7,554 bases of DNA from SIG459 sp045638085 (GCA_045638085.1 JAZUAQ010000088.1:1-7554); one strand, 5' to 3'; shown: positions 1 to 6,588, counted from the stretch's first letter. Numbers and translations are program-made. Notes: generated by a model from the letters alone, not told the origin.

Positions 1-1455
1 CTCAGCCCCGTCTATAAATCCCCTCAGGTGGATAACGGCTATGATATTGCCGATTATAAATCCATTGACCCCATGTTCGGAACAATGGAGGATTTTGACC
101 GCCTTCTTGAGGAGGCAAAGGCGAGAGATATCCGCATAATAATGGATCTTGTAATCAACCATACAAGCGATCAGCATGAATGGTTCCAGCGCAGCCGCAG
201 ACGGGAAGAGGGTTATGAGGATTATTATATCTGGGCGGATAAGCCCAATAACTGGGGCGGTTTCTTCGGCGGTGGAGCATGGGATTATGACGAAGTCCGC
301 GGACAGTATTATCTCCATCTTTTTGCCAAGGAACAGCCCGACTTAAACTGGCGCAACCCCAAAATAATGGAGGAAGTACAGGACATTCTCCGCTTTTGGC
401 TTGATAAGGGCGTGGCGGGTTTCCGCTGCGATGTTATCAACATCATCTGGAAAAACGATCTTGAAAACGGCTTCCCCAGCCCCATTCTTGCAGGACTTAA
501 GCACTATCATTCAACTCCGGGTTGCCACGCTGTGCTGCGCCGTCTCCGCCGCGAAGTGCTGGATGAATATGATGCCTACACGGTGGGCGAAACGGTGTTT
601 GTAAACGAGGATCAGGGCAGAGAACTCTGCGAGCCCCACAGAAAAGAGCTTGATGAAATATTCTCGTTTGAGCATATGGAAACGGAGCAGATTGGTGTAA
701 AGTGGTTCAAGCATGCCTTCAAGCCTGAAAAGTTTTTCCGTACCATTGCAAAGTGGCAGCATGCCCTCACCTGGAACGCAAACTATCTTGAAAATCATGA
801 TCAGCCCCGCAGCGTATCCCGCTTCGGTGATGACGGGAAATATCATAATAAGAGCGCTAAAATGCTGGCTACCATGCTCCTCACGCTCAAGGGAACTCCC
901 TTTATATATGAGGGTCAGGAAATAGGAATGACCAATTTTGACTTCACCTCCATCGACCAACTGCAGGATGTTGAAAGCCATAATATTTGGGGTATCGCGA
1001 AAAAAATCGGCATTCCCGAAGGCAAGCGCTGGGAAATGATAAAAACCTCCTCCCGCGATAATGCCCGTCAGGGTGTCCAGTGGAGCGATGCTCCTAACGG
1101 AGGCTTCAGCGAGGGCAAACCATGGCTTGCGGTGAACAAAAACTATAAGACCATAAATTATGCTTTTCAGGAGGTCGACAGCGACTCCATACTCAATTAC
1201 TATAAGGCGCTTATTGCCTTCCGCAGAGAAAACGAAGTTCTTCGCCGCGGCAGCTTCAAGGAGAAGCTTATAAAGGGCAGCGTCTTCGTGTATGAGCGTG
1301 AGCTTGAAGGAAAGAAGCTCACTGTGCTGCTGAACTTCTCTGATAAGCCCCGCAAGGTGCCTTTCAAAGGCCGGCAGGTAATGGGCAACTATGAGAAGAA
1401 GGAATTTTTCGGAGTTCTTGCCCCATGGGAAGGCGCAATAATCGAGGTGGAATGA
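1..1455 (+). CDS. GH13 alpha-glucosidase, oligo-1,6-glucosidase type (5' truncated by window edge)
   Basis: Retaining glycoside hydrolase of family GH13, expected in the cytoplasm, releasing glucose from the non-reducing ends of short alpha-glucans. The reading frame is open from base 1, so the start lies upstream; 484 residues are visible and about 50 N-terminal residues are missing against the usual 540-560. All four GH13 regions are present, numbered from the first visible residue: region I DLVINH (49-54), region II GFRCDV with nucleophile Asp144, region III VGET with acid/base Glu197, and region IV ENHDQ with transition-state Asp267. A beta-sandwich C-terminal domain follows. Val145 directly after the nucleophile is, from family knowledge, typical of alpha-1,6-acting enzymes rather than maltases. 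Trehalose-6-phosphate hydrolase or dextran glucosidase share these motifs and remain possible. The TetR gene starts one base after the stop, and its ribosome site lies inside this gene's last codons, suggesting coupling. The GTG at 28 is an internal Val codon, not the start. Confidence 0.9.
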   Translation, partial: LSPVYKSPQVDNGYDIADYKSIDPMFGTMEDFDRLLEEAKARDIRIIMDLVINHTSDQHEWFQRSRRREEGYEDYYIWADKPNNWGGFFGGGAWDYDEVRGQYYLHLFAKEQPDLNWRNPKIMEEVQDILRFWLDKGVAGFRCDVINIIWKNDLENGFPSPILAGLKHYHSTPGCHAVLRRLRREVLDEYDAYTVGETVFVNEDQGRELCEPHRKELDEIFSFEHMETEQIGVKWFKHAFKPEKFFRTIAKWQHALTWNANYLENHDQPRSVSRFGDDGKYHNKSAKMLATMLLTLKGTPFIYEGQEIGMTNFDFTSIDQLQDVESHNIWGIAKKIGIPEGKRWEMIKTSSRDNARQGVQWSDAPNGGFSEGKPWLAVNKNYKTINYAFQEVDSDSILNYYKALIAFRRENEVLRRGSFKEKLIKGSVFVYERELEGKKLTVLLNFSDKPRKVPFKGRQVMGNYEKKEFFGVLAPWEGAIIEVE

Positions 1456-1456
1456 T

Positions 1457-2044
1457 ATGCCCAGAAAGAATACAAGAAATACCCGTGGAAAAATAGTTTC
1501 TGCAGCATGGAAGCTTTTCTATGAGCAAGGCTACGAGGATACCACAGTGGAGGATATCATTTTCGAATCCGAAACAAGTAAGGGTACCTTCTATCATTAT
1601 TTCGAAGGCAAGGATGCTCTTCTTGGCACTCTTTCAACCCTCTTCGATGAAAAATATGAATCCCTTACCCGCACTATGGACAGAGAGCGCAATGCCATAG
1701 ATATCCTCCATTGGCTCAACAGAGAGCTTTTTGCCATGGTGGATAGCTCTGTTCCTATGGAGCTTCTTGCGGGACTCCTTTCCACCCAGCTTACCACAAA
1801 GGGCGAAAAGCATCTTCTCGACCGCAACCGTTTCTACTTCCGTCTTCTTCGCGAGATAGTGATGAAAGGACAGGAGAGAGGGGAAATCCGAAGTGATTTC
1901 AGCGTGGGTGAGATAACAAAAGCCTATGCCCTTATGGAGCGTGCGCTGATGTATGACTGGTGTCTATGCGGCGGAGAATACTCCCTTTCCAAGTATTCCG
2001 ACACGGTTATGGGAATCTTTTTGGAAGGCTACAGAGTAAAATAA
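1457..2044 (+). CDS. TetR/AcrR-family transcriptional regulator
   Basis: DNA-binding regulator of 195 residues, a normal TetR-family length. The N-terminal helix-turn-helix domain spans about residues 8-56 and carries the family signature: an AAWKLFYEQGYEDTTVEDI-type segment (16-34), then SKGTFYHYFEGKDALL (41-56), where the recognition helix meets the conserved YHYF. The remaining mostly helical part (57-195) would bind a ligand and dimerise; I cannot infer the ligand. The ATG at 1457 is chosen because AGGTGG at 1445-1450 sits 6 bases upstream, and only one base separates it from the glucosidase stop, so the two are probably co-transcribed and translationally coupled. No clear terminator follows, only A/T runs at 2045-2065. 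Its target is unknown. Candidates are its own operon, whose promoter is outside the window, or the palindrome at 2142-2161 before putP; both are guesses. Family assignment is sure, function is not. Confidence 0.9.
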   Translation: MPRKNTRNTRGKIVSAAWKLFYEQGYEDTTVEDIIFESETSKGTFYHYFEGKDALLGTLSTLFDEKYESLTRTMDRERNAIDILHWLNRELFAMVDSSVPMELLAGLLSTQLTTKGEKHLLDRNRFYFRLLREIVMKGQERGEIRSDFSVGEITKAYALMERALMYDWCLCGGEYSLSKYSDTVMGIFLEGYRVK

Positions 2045-2129
2045 ATTTAAAATAATTTTTTCGACCTAATTAAAGTATATAAAATCGTCTACTAAAAAAG
2101 CATTGATTTTCAAAGGAATTATAAAGAAT

Positions 2130-2180
2130 TATGTAAATGGAGTATAGAATTAATTCTATACGCCATTCTGTATTTACGTA
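2130..2180. promoter_or_regulatory. Large dyad with a 20-bp perfect palindrome, candidate operator upstream of putP
   Basis: Positions 2142-2161 read GTATAGAATTAATTCTATAC, a perfect 20-bp palindrome. After one mismatched pair (2141/2162) the symmetry resumes with AATGG (2136-2140) facing CCATT (2163-2167). After seven extra bases on the right, TATGTA (2130-2135) faces TACGTA (2175-2180) with one mismatch. The right outer arm overlaps the -35 hexamer of the putP promoter. A second short inverted repeat, CTGTA (2168-2172) and TACAG (2179-2183), flanks that -35. Placement and symmetry suit a dimeric regulator binding site. An RNA hairpin from this DNA would be AU-rich and has no U-run after it, so a terminator for the TetR gene is less likely. 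The binding protein is unknown. Confidence 0.55.
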
Positions 2181-2201
2181 CAGATAATTTTATGCTATAA
2201 T
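2173..2201 (+). promoter_or_regulatory. Predicted sigma-A promoter of putP with extended -10
   Basis: A consensus TATAAT lies at 2196-2201, preceded by TGC (2193-2195), which makes an extended -10. Seventeen bases upstream, TTTACG (2173-2178) matches the -35 consensus at four of six positions. Transcription would start near 2208, leaving a leader of about 45 bases before the putP ATG at 2253. This is the best-looking promoter in the window and makes putP independent of the TetR gene upstream. Confidence 0.7.
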
Positions 2202-2217
2202 GCTTTTATCTATTAAA

Positions 2218-2237
2218 GAAGCAAAGTGTTTTGCTTC
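2218..2237 (+). promoter_or_regulatory. Leader hairpin just before the putP ribosome site
   Basis: GAAGCAAA (2218-2225) and TTTGCTTC (2230-2237) form a perfect 8-bp stem with loop GTGT. It lies inside the predicted short putP leader, about ten bases after the inferred transcription start, and ends three bases before the ribosome site AAGGAG (2241-2246), which stays unpaired. It may protect the 5' end of the mRNA or tune translation. It has no U-run and is too small for a riboswitch. The GTG in its loop (2226) is in frame with putP but has no ribosome site. Confidence 0.5.
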
Positions 2238-2252
2238 GGTAAGGAGTCCGTT

Positions 2253-3710
2253 ATGAAGTTCAACGCAGAAGTAGTGGTTTTCATCATTTATCTCGCATTT
2301 ATGCTGGGTATAGGCGTATATTTCTTTATCCGCGGACGCAGCGGTGGCGAGAAGGGATATTTCCTCGGCGGTCGCCAGATGGGCGCATGGGTTTCCGCTC
2401 TCTCCGCAGGCGCATCCGATATGTCCGCCTGGGTTCTTATGGGGCTGCCTGCCTCCATTTATGCATTGGGCATCGGTCAGGCATGGATCGCCATTGGTCT
2501 CGCTATCGGTTACGCACTCAGTTGGATATATGAAGCTCCCCGTCTCCGCCGCTTCTCCATTGTTGCCGGTGACTCCATTACCATTCCTCAGTATCTCACC
2601 AATCGTTTTCTCAGCAAGAGCAAGGCTCTCCAGATAATCTGCGCTGTGATTTTCCTCGTGGCATACACCATCTATGCAGCCTCTTCCATCAAGGCTTGCG
2701 GCACATTGTTCAACACCGTTATAGGCATGGATGCTACCACCGCTATGTACATAGCAGCAGTTATCATTATCGCTTACACCTTCCTTGGCGGTTTCTCCGC
2801 TGTTTGCTGGACCGACTTTTTCCAGGGACTGCTTATGCTTGCGGCTCTGCTTGTTGCTCCCATTTTTGCCCTTGCTCTCATTCAGGGCGGTCAGGGCGCA
2901 GTCAGCGCTTCTCAGCTTCCCGAAGGCTACTGGAATCTCTTTGGCAACTGGAAGGACATTGTCTCCGGCCTCGGCTGGGGTCTCGGCTACTTCGGCATGC
3001 CCCATATCATTATCCGCTTCATGTCTCTCAAGTCCGGCAAGGAACTGAAGAAGAGTGCAAAGATAGGCATTGGTTGGACAACTATTATCATTATCTTTTC
3101 TGTGGCTGCCGGCTGCATAGGCCGTGTTTTCCTCGGTGATATTCCCGACAGCTCTGTTGTATTCATCAGCATGGTACGCAAGATGTTCCCCGCCATCATA
3201 AGCGGCGTTCTCCTCTCCGCAATTCTTGCAGCAGCCATGTCCACTGCCGACTCCCAGCTTCTGGCTTCCGCTTCCGCATTCGCCAGCGATGTATATAAGC
3301 CCGTTTTCCGCAAGGGAAAGGCAGGGGATAAGGAAATGCTTTGGGCAGGTCGCTTCGTTGTTCTTGCAATTTCCGTTATTGCTGTTCTTATCGCCTCCAA
3401 CCCCAACAGCGGCACCATAATGGGTCTCGTTGAGAATGCATGGGGCGTTTTCGGCGCAGCATTCGGTCCTGCAATCATGCTCAGCCTTTTCTGGAAGCGC
3501 TTCAATTTTGCAGGTGCTGTTGCAGGTATTCTGGTTGGCGCTGTTGTTGACATCTGCTGGCTGGCATTCCTTGGCTCCACCGGCATCTATGAAATCATCC
3601 CCGGTTTCATTGCAAGCCTTATCGCCGCGATTGTTGCCTCCAAGCTTACAAAGGCTCCCGGCAAGGATGTTGAAGAGCTCTTTGACAAGGCAGTTGCTTA
3701 CGAAGACTAA
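2253..3710 (+). CDS. putP: Sodium/proline symporter PutP
   Basis: Inner-membrane secondary transporter of the sodium:solute symporter family (LeuT fold, about 13 membrane helices) importing L-proline with Na+. The protein is 485 residues against about 500 for E. coli PutP. The segment GGRQMGAWVSALSAGASDMS (39-58) contains Asp56 and Ser58, corresponding to E. coli Asp55 and Ser57 needed for Na+ and proline binding. ILAAAMST ends with Ser330-Thr331, matching the Na+-site Ser340-Thr341. A C-terminal AWGVFGAAFGPAI segment followed by a WKR motif is also typical of PutP. The residue after Ser58 is Ala where E. coli has Gly58. ATG 2253 is chosen over in-frame GTG 2226 because AAGGAG (2241-2246) lies 6 bases upstream. 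The gene has its own promoter and terminator, so it is monocistronic. No proline dehydrogenase is visible nearby, so osmoprotection or Stickland-type use of proline are both open. Confidence 0.95.
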   Translation: MKFNAEVVVFIIYLAFMLGIGVYFFIRGRSGGEKGYFLGGRQMGAWVSALSAGASDMSAWVLMGLPASIYALGIGQAWIAIGLAIGYALSWIYEAPRLRRFSIVAGDSITIPQYLTNRFLSKSKALQIICAVIFLVAYTIYAASSIKACGTLFNTVIGMDATTAMYIAAVIIIAYTFLGGFSAVCWTDFFQGLLMLAALLVAPIFALALIQGGQGAVSASQLPEGYWNLFGNWKDIVSGLGWGLGYFGMPHIIIRFMSLKSGKELKKSAKIGIGWTTIIIIFSVAAGCIGRVFLGDIPDSSVVFISMVRKMFPAIISGVLLSAILAAAMSTADSQLLASASAFASDVYKPVFRKGKAGDKEMLWAGRFVVLAISVIAVLIASNPNSGTIMGLVENAWGVFGAAFGPAIMLSLFWKRFNFAGAVAGILVGAVVDICWLAFLGSTGIYEIIPGFIASLIAAIVASKLTKAPGKDVEELFDKAVAYED

Positions 3711-3719
3711 ATCAAAACT

Positions 3720-3756
3720 AAAAAAGTCCCTGCGGTTTGTCCGCAGGGACTTTTTT
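3720..3756. terminator. Bidirectional intrinsic terminator between putP and the kinase-like gene
   Basis: GTCCCTGCGG (3726-3735) pairs perfectly with CCGCAGGGAC (3741-3750) around loop TTTGT. Six As precede the stem and six Ts follow it, so the structure has a U-run in either direction. It ends putP from the left and the minus-strand operon from the right. The TAA of the kinase-like gene (complement of 3755-3757) overlaps the last Ts. Confidence 0.95.
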
Positions 3757-4177
3757 ATATAAGCTTTTCGAATATATCTTCAATATTATATTTGGAATCA
3801 AGCTTCAGGTCGCACTGGAGATTATCATACATTCCGTGCTTTGCCTCAAGCATCTTTTCCAGAGGCAGAGGGAGATTTCCCCTCATTCTTGCCTTGAATC
3901 GCTCTTTTATAACATCAATTTCCGCGGTGAGGACTATTTTGAATGTTCCCTCGGGCAGTAGGGCGAGGTGTTCCTTCTCTGTGATGAGGTAGATTATATT
4001 TTCACCCGTAAGCGCATCTTTCAAAAGCTTTTTGAAGCTCTCCGCAGCGGCGGAAGGGCTTTTTTCAAGCCTTAAGTAGTCCTTGCCGGAGTAGATTTTT
4101 GCGGCGAGCTTTTCATTTATTTTTTCTGCCAGTGTGGATTTACCAACGCAGTTTTCTCCGATAATTGCAATAAGCAT
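3755..4177 (-). CDS. Small P-loop kinase-like protein, substrate unknown
   Basis: A 140-residue protein with a Walker A motif at the N terminus, GENCVGKST (7-15), preceded by the hydrophobic strand LIAII. This layout resembles shikimate, adenylate and cytidylate kinases. Arg93, Arg97 and Arg99 in the segment ERFKARMRG (92-100) could form a lid closing over ATP, as in the nucleoside monophosphate kinase fold; this is an inference. I see no clear Walker B aspartate and cannot name a substrate. At 140 residues it is shorter than most NMP kinases (about 180-220). Start ATG (complement of 4175-4177) has AGAGGA (complement of 4186-4191) 8 bases upstream. It follows the alpha/beta hydrolase by 16 bases on the same strand and is probably the second gene of that operon. 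The terminator at 3720-3756 ends it. It could also be a non-enzymatic nucleotide-binding protein. Confidence 0.75.
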   Translation of the reverse strand: MLIAIIGENCVGKSTLAEKINEKLAAKIYSGKDYLRLEKSPSAAAESFKKLLKDALTGENIIYLITEKEHLALLPEGTFKIVLTAEIDVIKERFKARMRGNLPLPLEKMLEAKHGMYDNLQCDLKLDSKYNIEDIFEKLI

Positions 4178-4193
4178 ATTTGTTGTCCTCTTT

Positions 4194-4901
4194 TTACATA
4201 TGTTCTGTGATAAATCTGTCCCATTCTTTCAAAATGATACCGATGTCTTCCTCGTTGTAAAAATAATGGAAGGACTCCGGAAGAACAATAGTTTTTGCGA
4301 CTGCGGCAAGGCGAATGGAGGCGGGGGACACCATCTCATCCCGGGCGGACTGGACAAGCGTGCATGGAACCTTGAGTGTGGGCATAGCTTTCCTTGTTTT
4401 ACGGGAAAGGGCAAAAAGCTCAAGAAAGCGGGGAATCCACGGCAGGTATGCAAAGGGATTTTTGCTAAGCTTAACGCTGCACGCTTCCCTGCAGACCCGC
4501 TGAAAGGGGGAGTCGCTTTCCGGAGGAGCAAATGCGGTATGAAGGCTGGAGGCTAGAGCCTTTATGCCAAAACGAATACGCAGTGGTATGGCCAAAGCAA
4601 ATATCCCCGAAACCTTGCCGGGATGCTTCAGCGCAAGGCGGACAGCAAGGAGACTACCCATAGAGTGTCCTACCAAAAGCACTCGCTTGTGGCTTGCGCT
4701 AAGCTCCAAAAGGGCGCTTTCGCACTGGGTAGTCCATTGGGTCATAGAGCTTTTCCCAAAATCTTTTGTGCTGCCTCCGTGGCCGATAAGCAGCAGAGAC
4801 TTTGTGGTGAAGCCTTCCGGCAGGCTTTCTCTGAGAAAATCAAAATGCCGTGGTGTTCCCAAAATTCCGTGTATGAACAAGACTGCTGTTTCATTTTCCA
4901 T
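4194..4901 (-). CDS. Alpha/beta hydrolase (carboxylesterase or monoacylglycerol-lipase type)
   Basis: Serine hydrolase of 235 residues with the alpha/beta fold, probably cytoplasmic as there is no signal peptide. The sequence opens with a beta strand and an oxyanion motif HGILGTP (11-17). The nucleophile elbow is GHSMG with Ser80, and the rest of the triad is probably Asp188 (ARDEMV) and His212 (ESFHYFY). A basic, hydrophobic cap region lies around 106-172. The order and spacing fit the small carboxylesterase Est30 and monoacylglycerol lipase group, which cut short acyl esters, but the substrate cannot be read from sequence. The start ATG (complement of 4899-4901) has a modest GGTGAT site upstream. 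The gene is first in a minus-strand pair with the kinase-like gene 16 bases downstream, and diverges from the gamma-CA gene across an 87-base gap. Confidence 0.85.
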   Translation of the reverse strand: MENETAVLFIHGILGTPRHFDFLRESLPEGFTTKSLLLIGHGGSTKDFGKSSMTQWTTQCESALLELSASHKRVLLVGHSMGSLLAVRLALKHPGKVSGIFALAIPLRIRFGIKALASSLHTAFAPPESDSPFQRVCREACSVKLSKNPFAYLPWIPRFLELFALSRKTRKAMPTLKVPCTLVQSARDEMVSPASIRLAAVAKTIVLPESFHYFYNEEDIGIILKEWDRFITEHM

Positions 4902-4915
4902 AGCTGATCACCCAC

Positions 4916-4944
4916 ATTTCAATGCAAACTTGAATTGACATCAA
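4916..4944 (-). promoter_or_regulatory. Possible promoter of the hydrolase-kinase operon
   Basis: On the minus strand, TTGATG (complement of 4939-4944) and TGAAAT (complement of 4916-4921) are separated by 17 bases and match the consensus at four of six positions each. The -35 would overlap the -35 of the opposite gamma-CA promoter by two bases. The implied leader is only about 8 bases and would cut off most of the ribosome site, which weakens this call. Confidence 0.3.
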
Positions 4945-4963
4945 CTGTATGCTATCATATAGA
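4935..4963 (+). promoter_or_regulatory. Predicted sigma-A promoter of the gamma-CA / threonine aldolase operon
   Basis: A perfect -35 TTGACA (4935-4940) is followed after 17 bases by TATAGA (4958-4963), which matches the -10 consensus at four of six positions. Transcription would start near 4970, giving a leader of about 19 bases that contains AAGGAG (4976-4981). A weak dyad, ATGCT (4949-4953) and AGCAT (4963-4967), surrounds the -10; I attach little weight to it. Confidence 0.65.
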
Positions 4964-4988
4964 GCATGAAAATAAAAGGAGAAAAGCT

Positions 4989-5489
4989 ATGATAATGGAA
5001 TATAAGGGAATTTTGCCCGAAATAAGCTCCGAAGCCTTTGTTGCCCCCTCTGCCGACATTATCGGCGATGTTAAGATAGCGGCAGATGCATCTGTGTGGT
5101 TTGGCGCGGTGATCCGCGGCGATGAAGCACCAATAAGCATAGGTGAGGGCACTAACGTTCAGGATAACTGCGTTCTCCATTGCGACCACGGCAGTCCTAT
5201 GGTGATAGGCAAAAATGTCACCATCGGTCATGGCTCCATAGTCCACGGTGCCACCATCGGCGATAATGTTCTTATCGGCATGGGCGCCATCATACTGGAC
5301 AAGGCCGTCATCGGCGATAACTGCATAATTGGTGCAGGTGCAGTTGTGAAAGAGCGTGCGGAAGTTCCCGAAAATTCAATGATGGTGGGCGTGCCTGCAA
5401 AGCTTATCCGCACTTTGGATGATGCAGCCGTTGAGGACAGAAAAAAGCAGAGTTACTATGTACCTCTGAGCAAGGATTATATGGAGTAA
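4989..5489 (+). CDS. Gamma-class carbonic anhydrase-like hexapeptide-repeat protein
   Basis: A 166-residue left-handed beta-helix protein of the gamma-carbonic anhydrase family (YrdA/PaaY/CaiE-like), expected to be a cytoplasmic trimer with metal ions between subunits. Imperfect hexapeptide repeats of the I-G-x-x-x-x type run from about residue 24 to 140. The three metal-ligand histidines are His64 (VLHCD), His81 and His86 (IGHGSIVHG). Arg43, Asp45, Gln58 and Asp59 match conserved Arg59, Asp61, Gln75 and Asp76 of the Methanosarcina enzyme Cam. Glu46 falls where Cam has Glu62, but the acidic loop carrying Cam's proton-shuttle Glu84 is missing, so CO2 hydration is possible but unproven. A short C-terminal helix follows. 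ATG 4989 is used because AAGGAG (4976-4981) lies 7 bases upstream. An in-frame TTG at 4935 lies within the promoter, and ATG 4995 is spaced too far from the ribosome site. The gene leads an operon with the threonine aldolase-like gene. Confidence 0.9.
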   Translation: MIMEYKGILPEISSEAFVAPSADIIGDVKIAADASVWFGAVIRGDEAPISIGEGTNVQDNCVLHCDHGSPMVIGKNVTIGHGSIVHGATIGDNVLIGMGAIILDKAVIGDNCIIGAGAVVKERAEVPENSMMVGVPAKLIRTLDDAAVEDRKKQSYYVPLSKDYME

Positions 5490-5492
5490 GTT

Positions 5493-6527
5493 ATGATAAT
5501 AAGATTTGATTGCGACTATACCGAGGGCGCCCATCCCAATATAATGGCAGCTCTCAATGCCACCAATTTCGAGCAGACCTGCGGCTACAGTGAGGACTAT
5601 CACTGCGAAAACGCAAGAGCTTATATCAAAAAGGCAATAGGCTGCGAGGGCGCCGATGTGCATTTCCTCGTTGGCGGAACGCAGGCCAACATGACCGTTA
5701 TTGCCTCCGTTCTCCGCCCCTATCAGGGCGTGCTGTGCGCTGAGACGGGACATATCAACTGCCACGAAACAGGAGCCGTTGAGGCGACGGGACATAAGGT
5801 TTTGGCTCTTCCCCATAAGGACGGCAAGATTTGCGCCAAGCAGGTGAGAGACTATGTGGCTGCCCATTGGAGGGATGGCGCACACGAGCATATTGTTCAG
5901 CCTGCAATGGTCTATATTTCCCAGCCCACGGAGTACGGAACCTTGTATAGCTGCGCTGAGCTTGAGGAGCTCTACTGCGCTTGCCGCGAGCTTGAACTTC
6001 CTCTTTTTGTGGACGGCGCAAGACTGGGCTATGCCCTCGCTGCCGATAAGAGTTTCACCCTGCCTTTCCTTGCCGCAAACTGCGATGTTTTCTATATAGG
6101 CGGAACAAAGGTGGGCTGCTTGTTTGGCGAAGCGGTATGCATAACAAACGATGCTCTCAAGAAAGATTTTCGCTATATGATAAAGCGTATGGGCGGCATG
6201 CTTGCCAAGGGGCGCCTTCTCGGAATACAGTTTGAGGAAATGTTCAGAGACGGACTCTATTTCCGTGTTGCGGAAAAAGCTGTTGCCAACGCTCTGCGAA
6301 TTAAGGCTGCTCTCGTGGAAAAGGGCATACCTCTTCTTATGGACTCTGCCACTAATCAGCAGTTCCCCATCCTCACCAAGGCTCAGCAGGCAGCACTGGG
6401 TGAAAAATACGCTCTTGGCTTCTGGGACACAACCGGAGGAGACAGCGATGCCATCCGCATCTGCACCAGTTGGGCAAGCACCGACGAAAATGTGGACGCA
6501 CTTATTGCCGATATAAAGGCTCTTTAA
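5493..6527 (+). CDS. Low-specificity threonine aldolase-like PLP enzyme (beta-eliminating lyase family)
   Basis: A 344-residue fold-type I PLP enzyme, likely splitting L-threonine or L-allo-threonine into glycine and acetaldehyde in the cytoplasm. Expected landmarks occur in order: phosphate-binding GGTQAN (61-66); ETGHINCHETGA with His87, the probable ring-stacking residue, and His91; VDGARLG with Asp174, which contacts the pyridine nitrogen, and Arg177; and GGTKVG with the Schiff-base Lys206. Length is normal for the family and no interruption is seen. The N terminus, with FDCDYTEGAHP, belongs to a Firmicutes branch differing from the DLRSDTVT start of E. coli LtaE, so substrate preference could differ too. 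It begins 3 bases after the gamma-CA stop, and its ribosome site GGAG (5483-5486) lies in that gene's last codons, so the two are co-transcribed and likely coupled. Other beta-eliminating activities are possible. Confidence 0.88.
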   Translation: MIIRFDCDYTEGAHPNIMAALNATNFEQTCGYSEDYHCENARAYIKKAIGCEGADVHFLVGGTQANMTVIASVLRPYQGVLCAETGHINCHETGAVEATGHKVLALPHKDGKICAKQVRDYVAAHWRDGAHEHIVQPAMVYISQPTEYGTLYSCAELEELYCACRELELPLFVDGARLGYALAADKSFTLPFLAANCDVFYIGGTKVGCLFGEAVCITNDALKKDFRYMIKRMGGMLAKGRLLGIQFEEMFRDGLYFRVAEKAVANALRIKAALVEKGIPLLMDSATNQQFPILTKAQQAALGEKYALGFWDTTGGDSDAIRICTSWASTDENVDALIADIKAL

Positions 6528-6541
6528 GAATTATACAGAAA

Positions 6542-6584
6542 AAGCCCCGATCTGCTTTTGCAGACCGGGGCTTGATATTTTTTT
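6542..6584. terminator. Bidirectional terminator between convergent genes
   Basis: AAGCCCCGATCTGC (6542-6555) and GCAGACCGGGGCTT (6560-6573) pair around loop TTTT with one A/C mismatch; in the minus-strand RNA this becomes a G-U pair. Seven Ts follow at 6578-6584 for the plus-strand operon, and the As at 6539-6543 give a U-run for the minus-strand TRIC gene. It sits in the 61-base gap between the two stop codons. Confidence 0.9.
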
Positions 6585-6588
6585 AAGT

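Noticed and set aside
2045..2100. Possible terminator or extra promoter in A/T runs after the TetR gene
   Set aside because: Only A/T-only pairing with no stable stem is present, and no -35/-10 pair with 16-18 base spacing stands out.
2208..2252. Riboswitch in the putP leader
   Set aside because: The leader is about 45 bases with a single simple hairpin, too short and simple for any known riboswitch class.
2190..3005. Long open frame on the minus strand (271 codons) opposite putP
   Set aside because: It lies wholly or mostly opposite a clear PutP coding frame, has a low-complexity composition unlike any family I know, and runs through the putP promoter. It is a by-product of codon use on the other strand.
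2987..3586. Second long minus-strand frame opposite putP (199 codons)
   Set aside because: It lies completely antisense to conserved PutP segments, has no ribosome site or recognisable domain, and its composition follows the reversed codons of the real gene.
4935..4988. Upstream TTG start extending the gamma-CA protein by 18 residues
   Set aside because: The TTG is part of the predicted -35 box, the extra residues match no family member, and a good ribosome site stands before ATG 4989.
5376..5891. Minus-strand frame of 171 codons opposite the gamma-CA and aldolase junction
   Set aside because: It spans two well-supported plus-strand genes, resembles no protein family and has no start signal.
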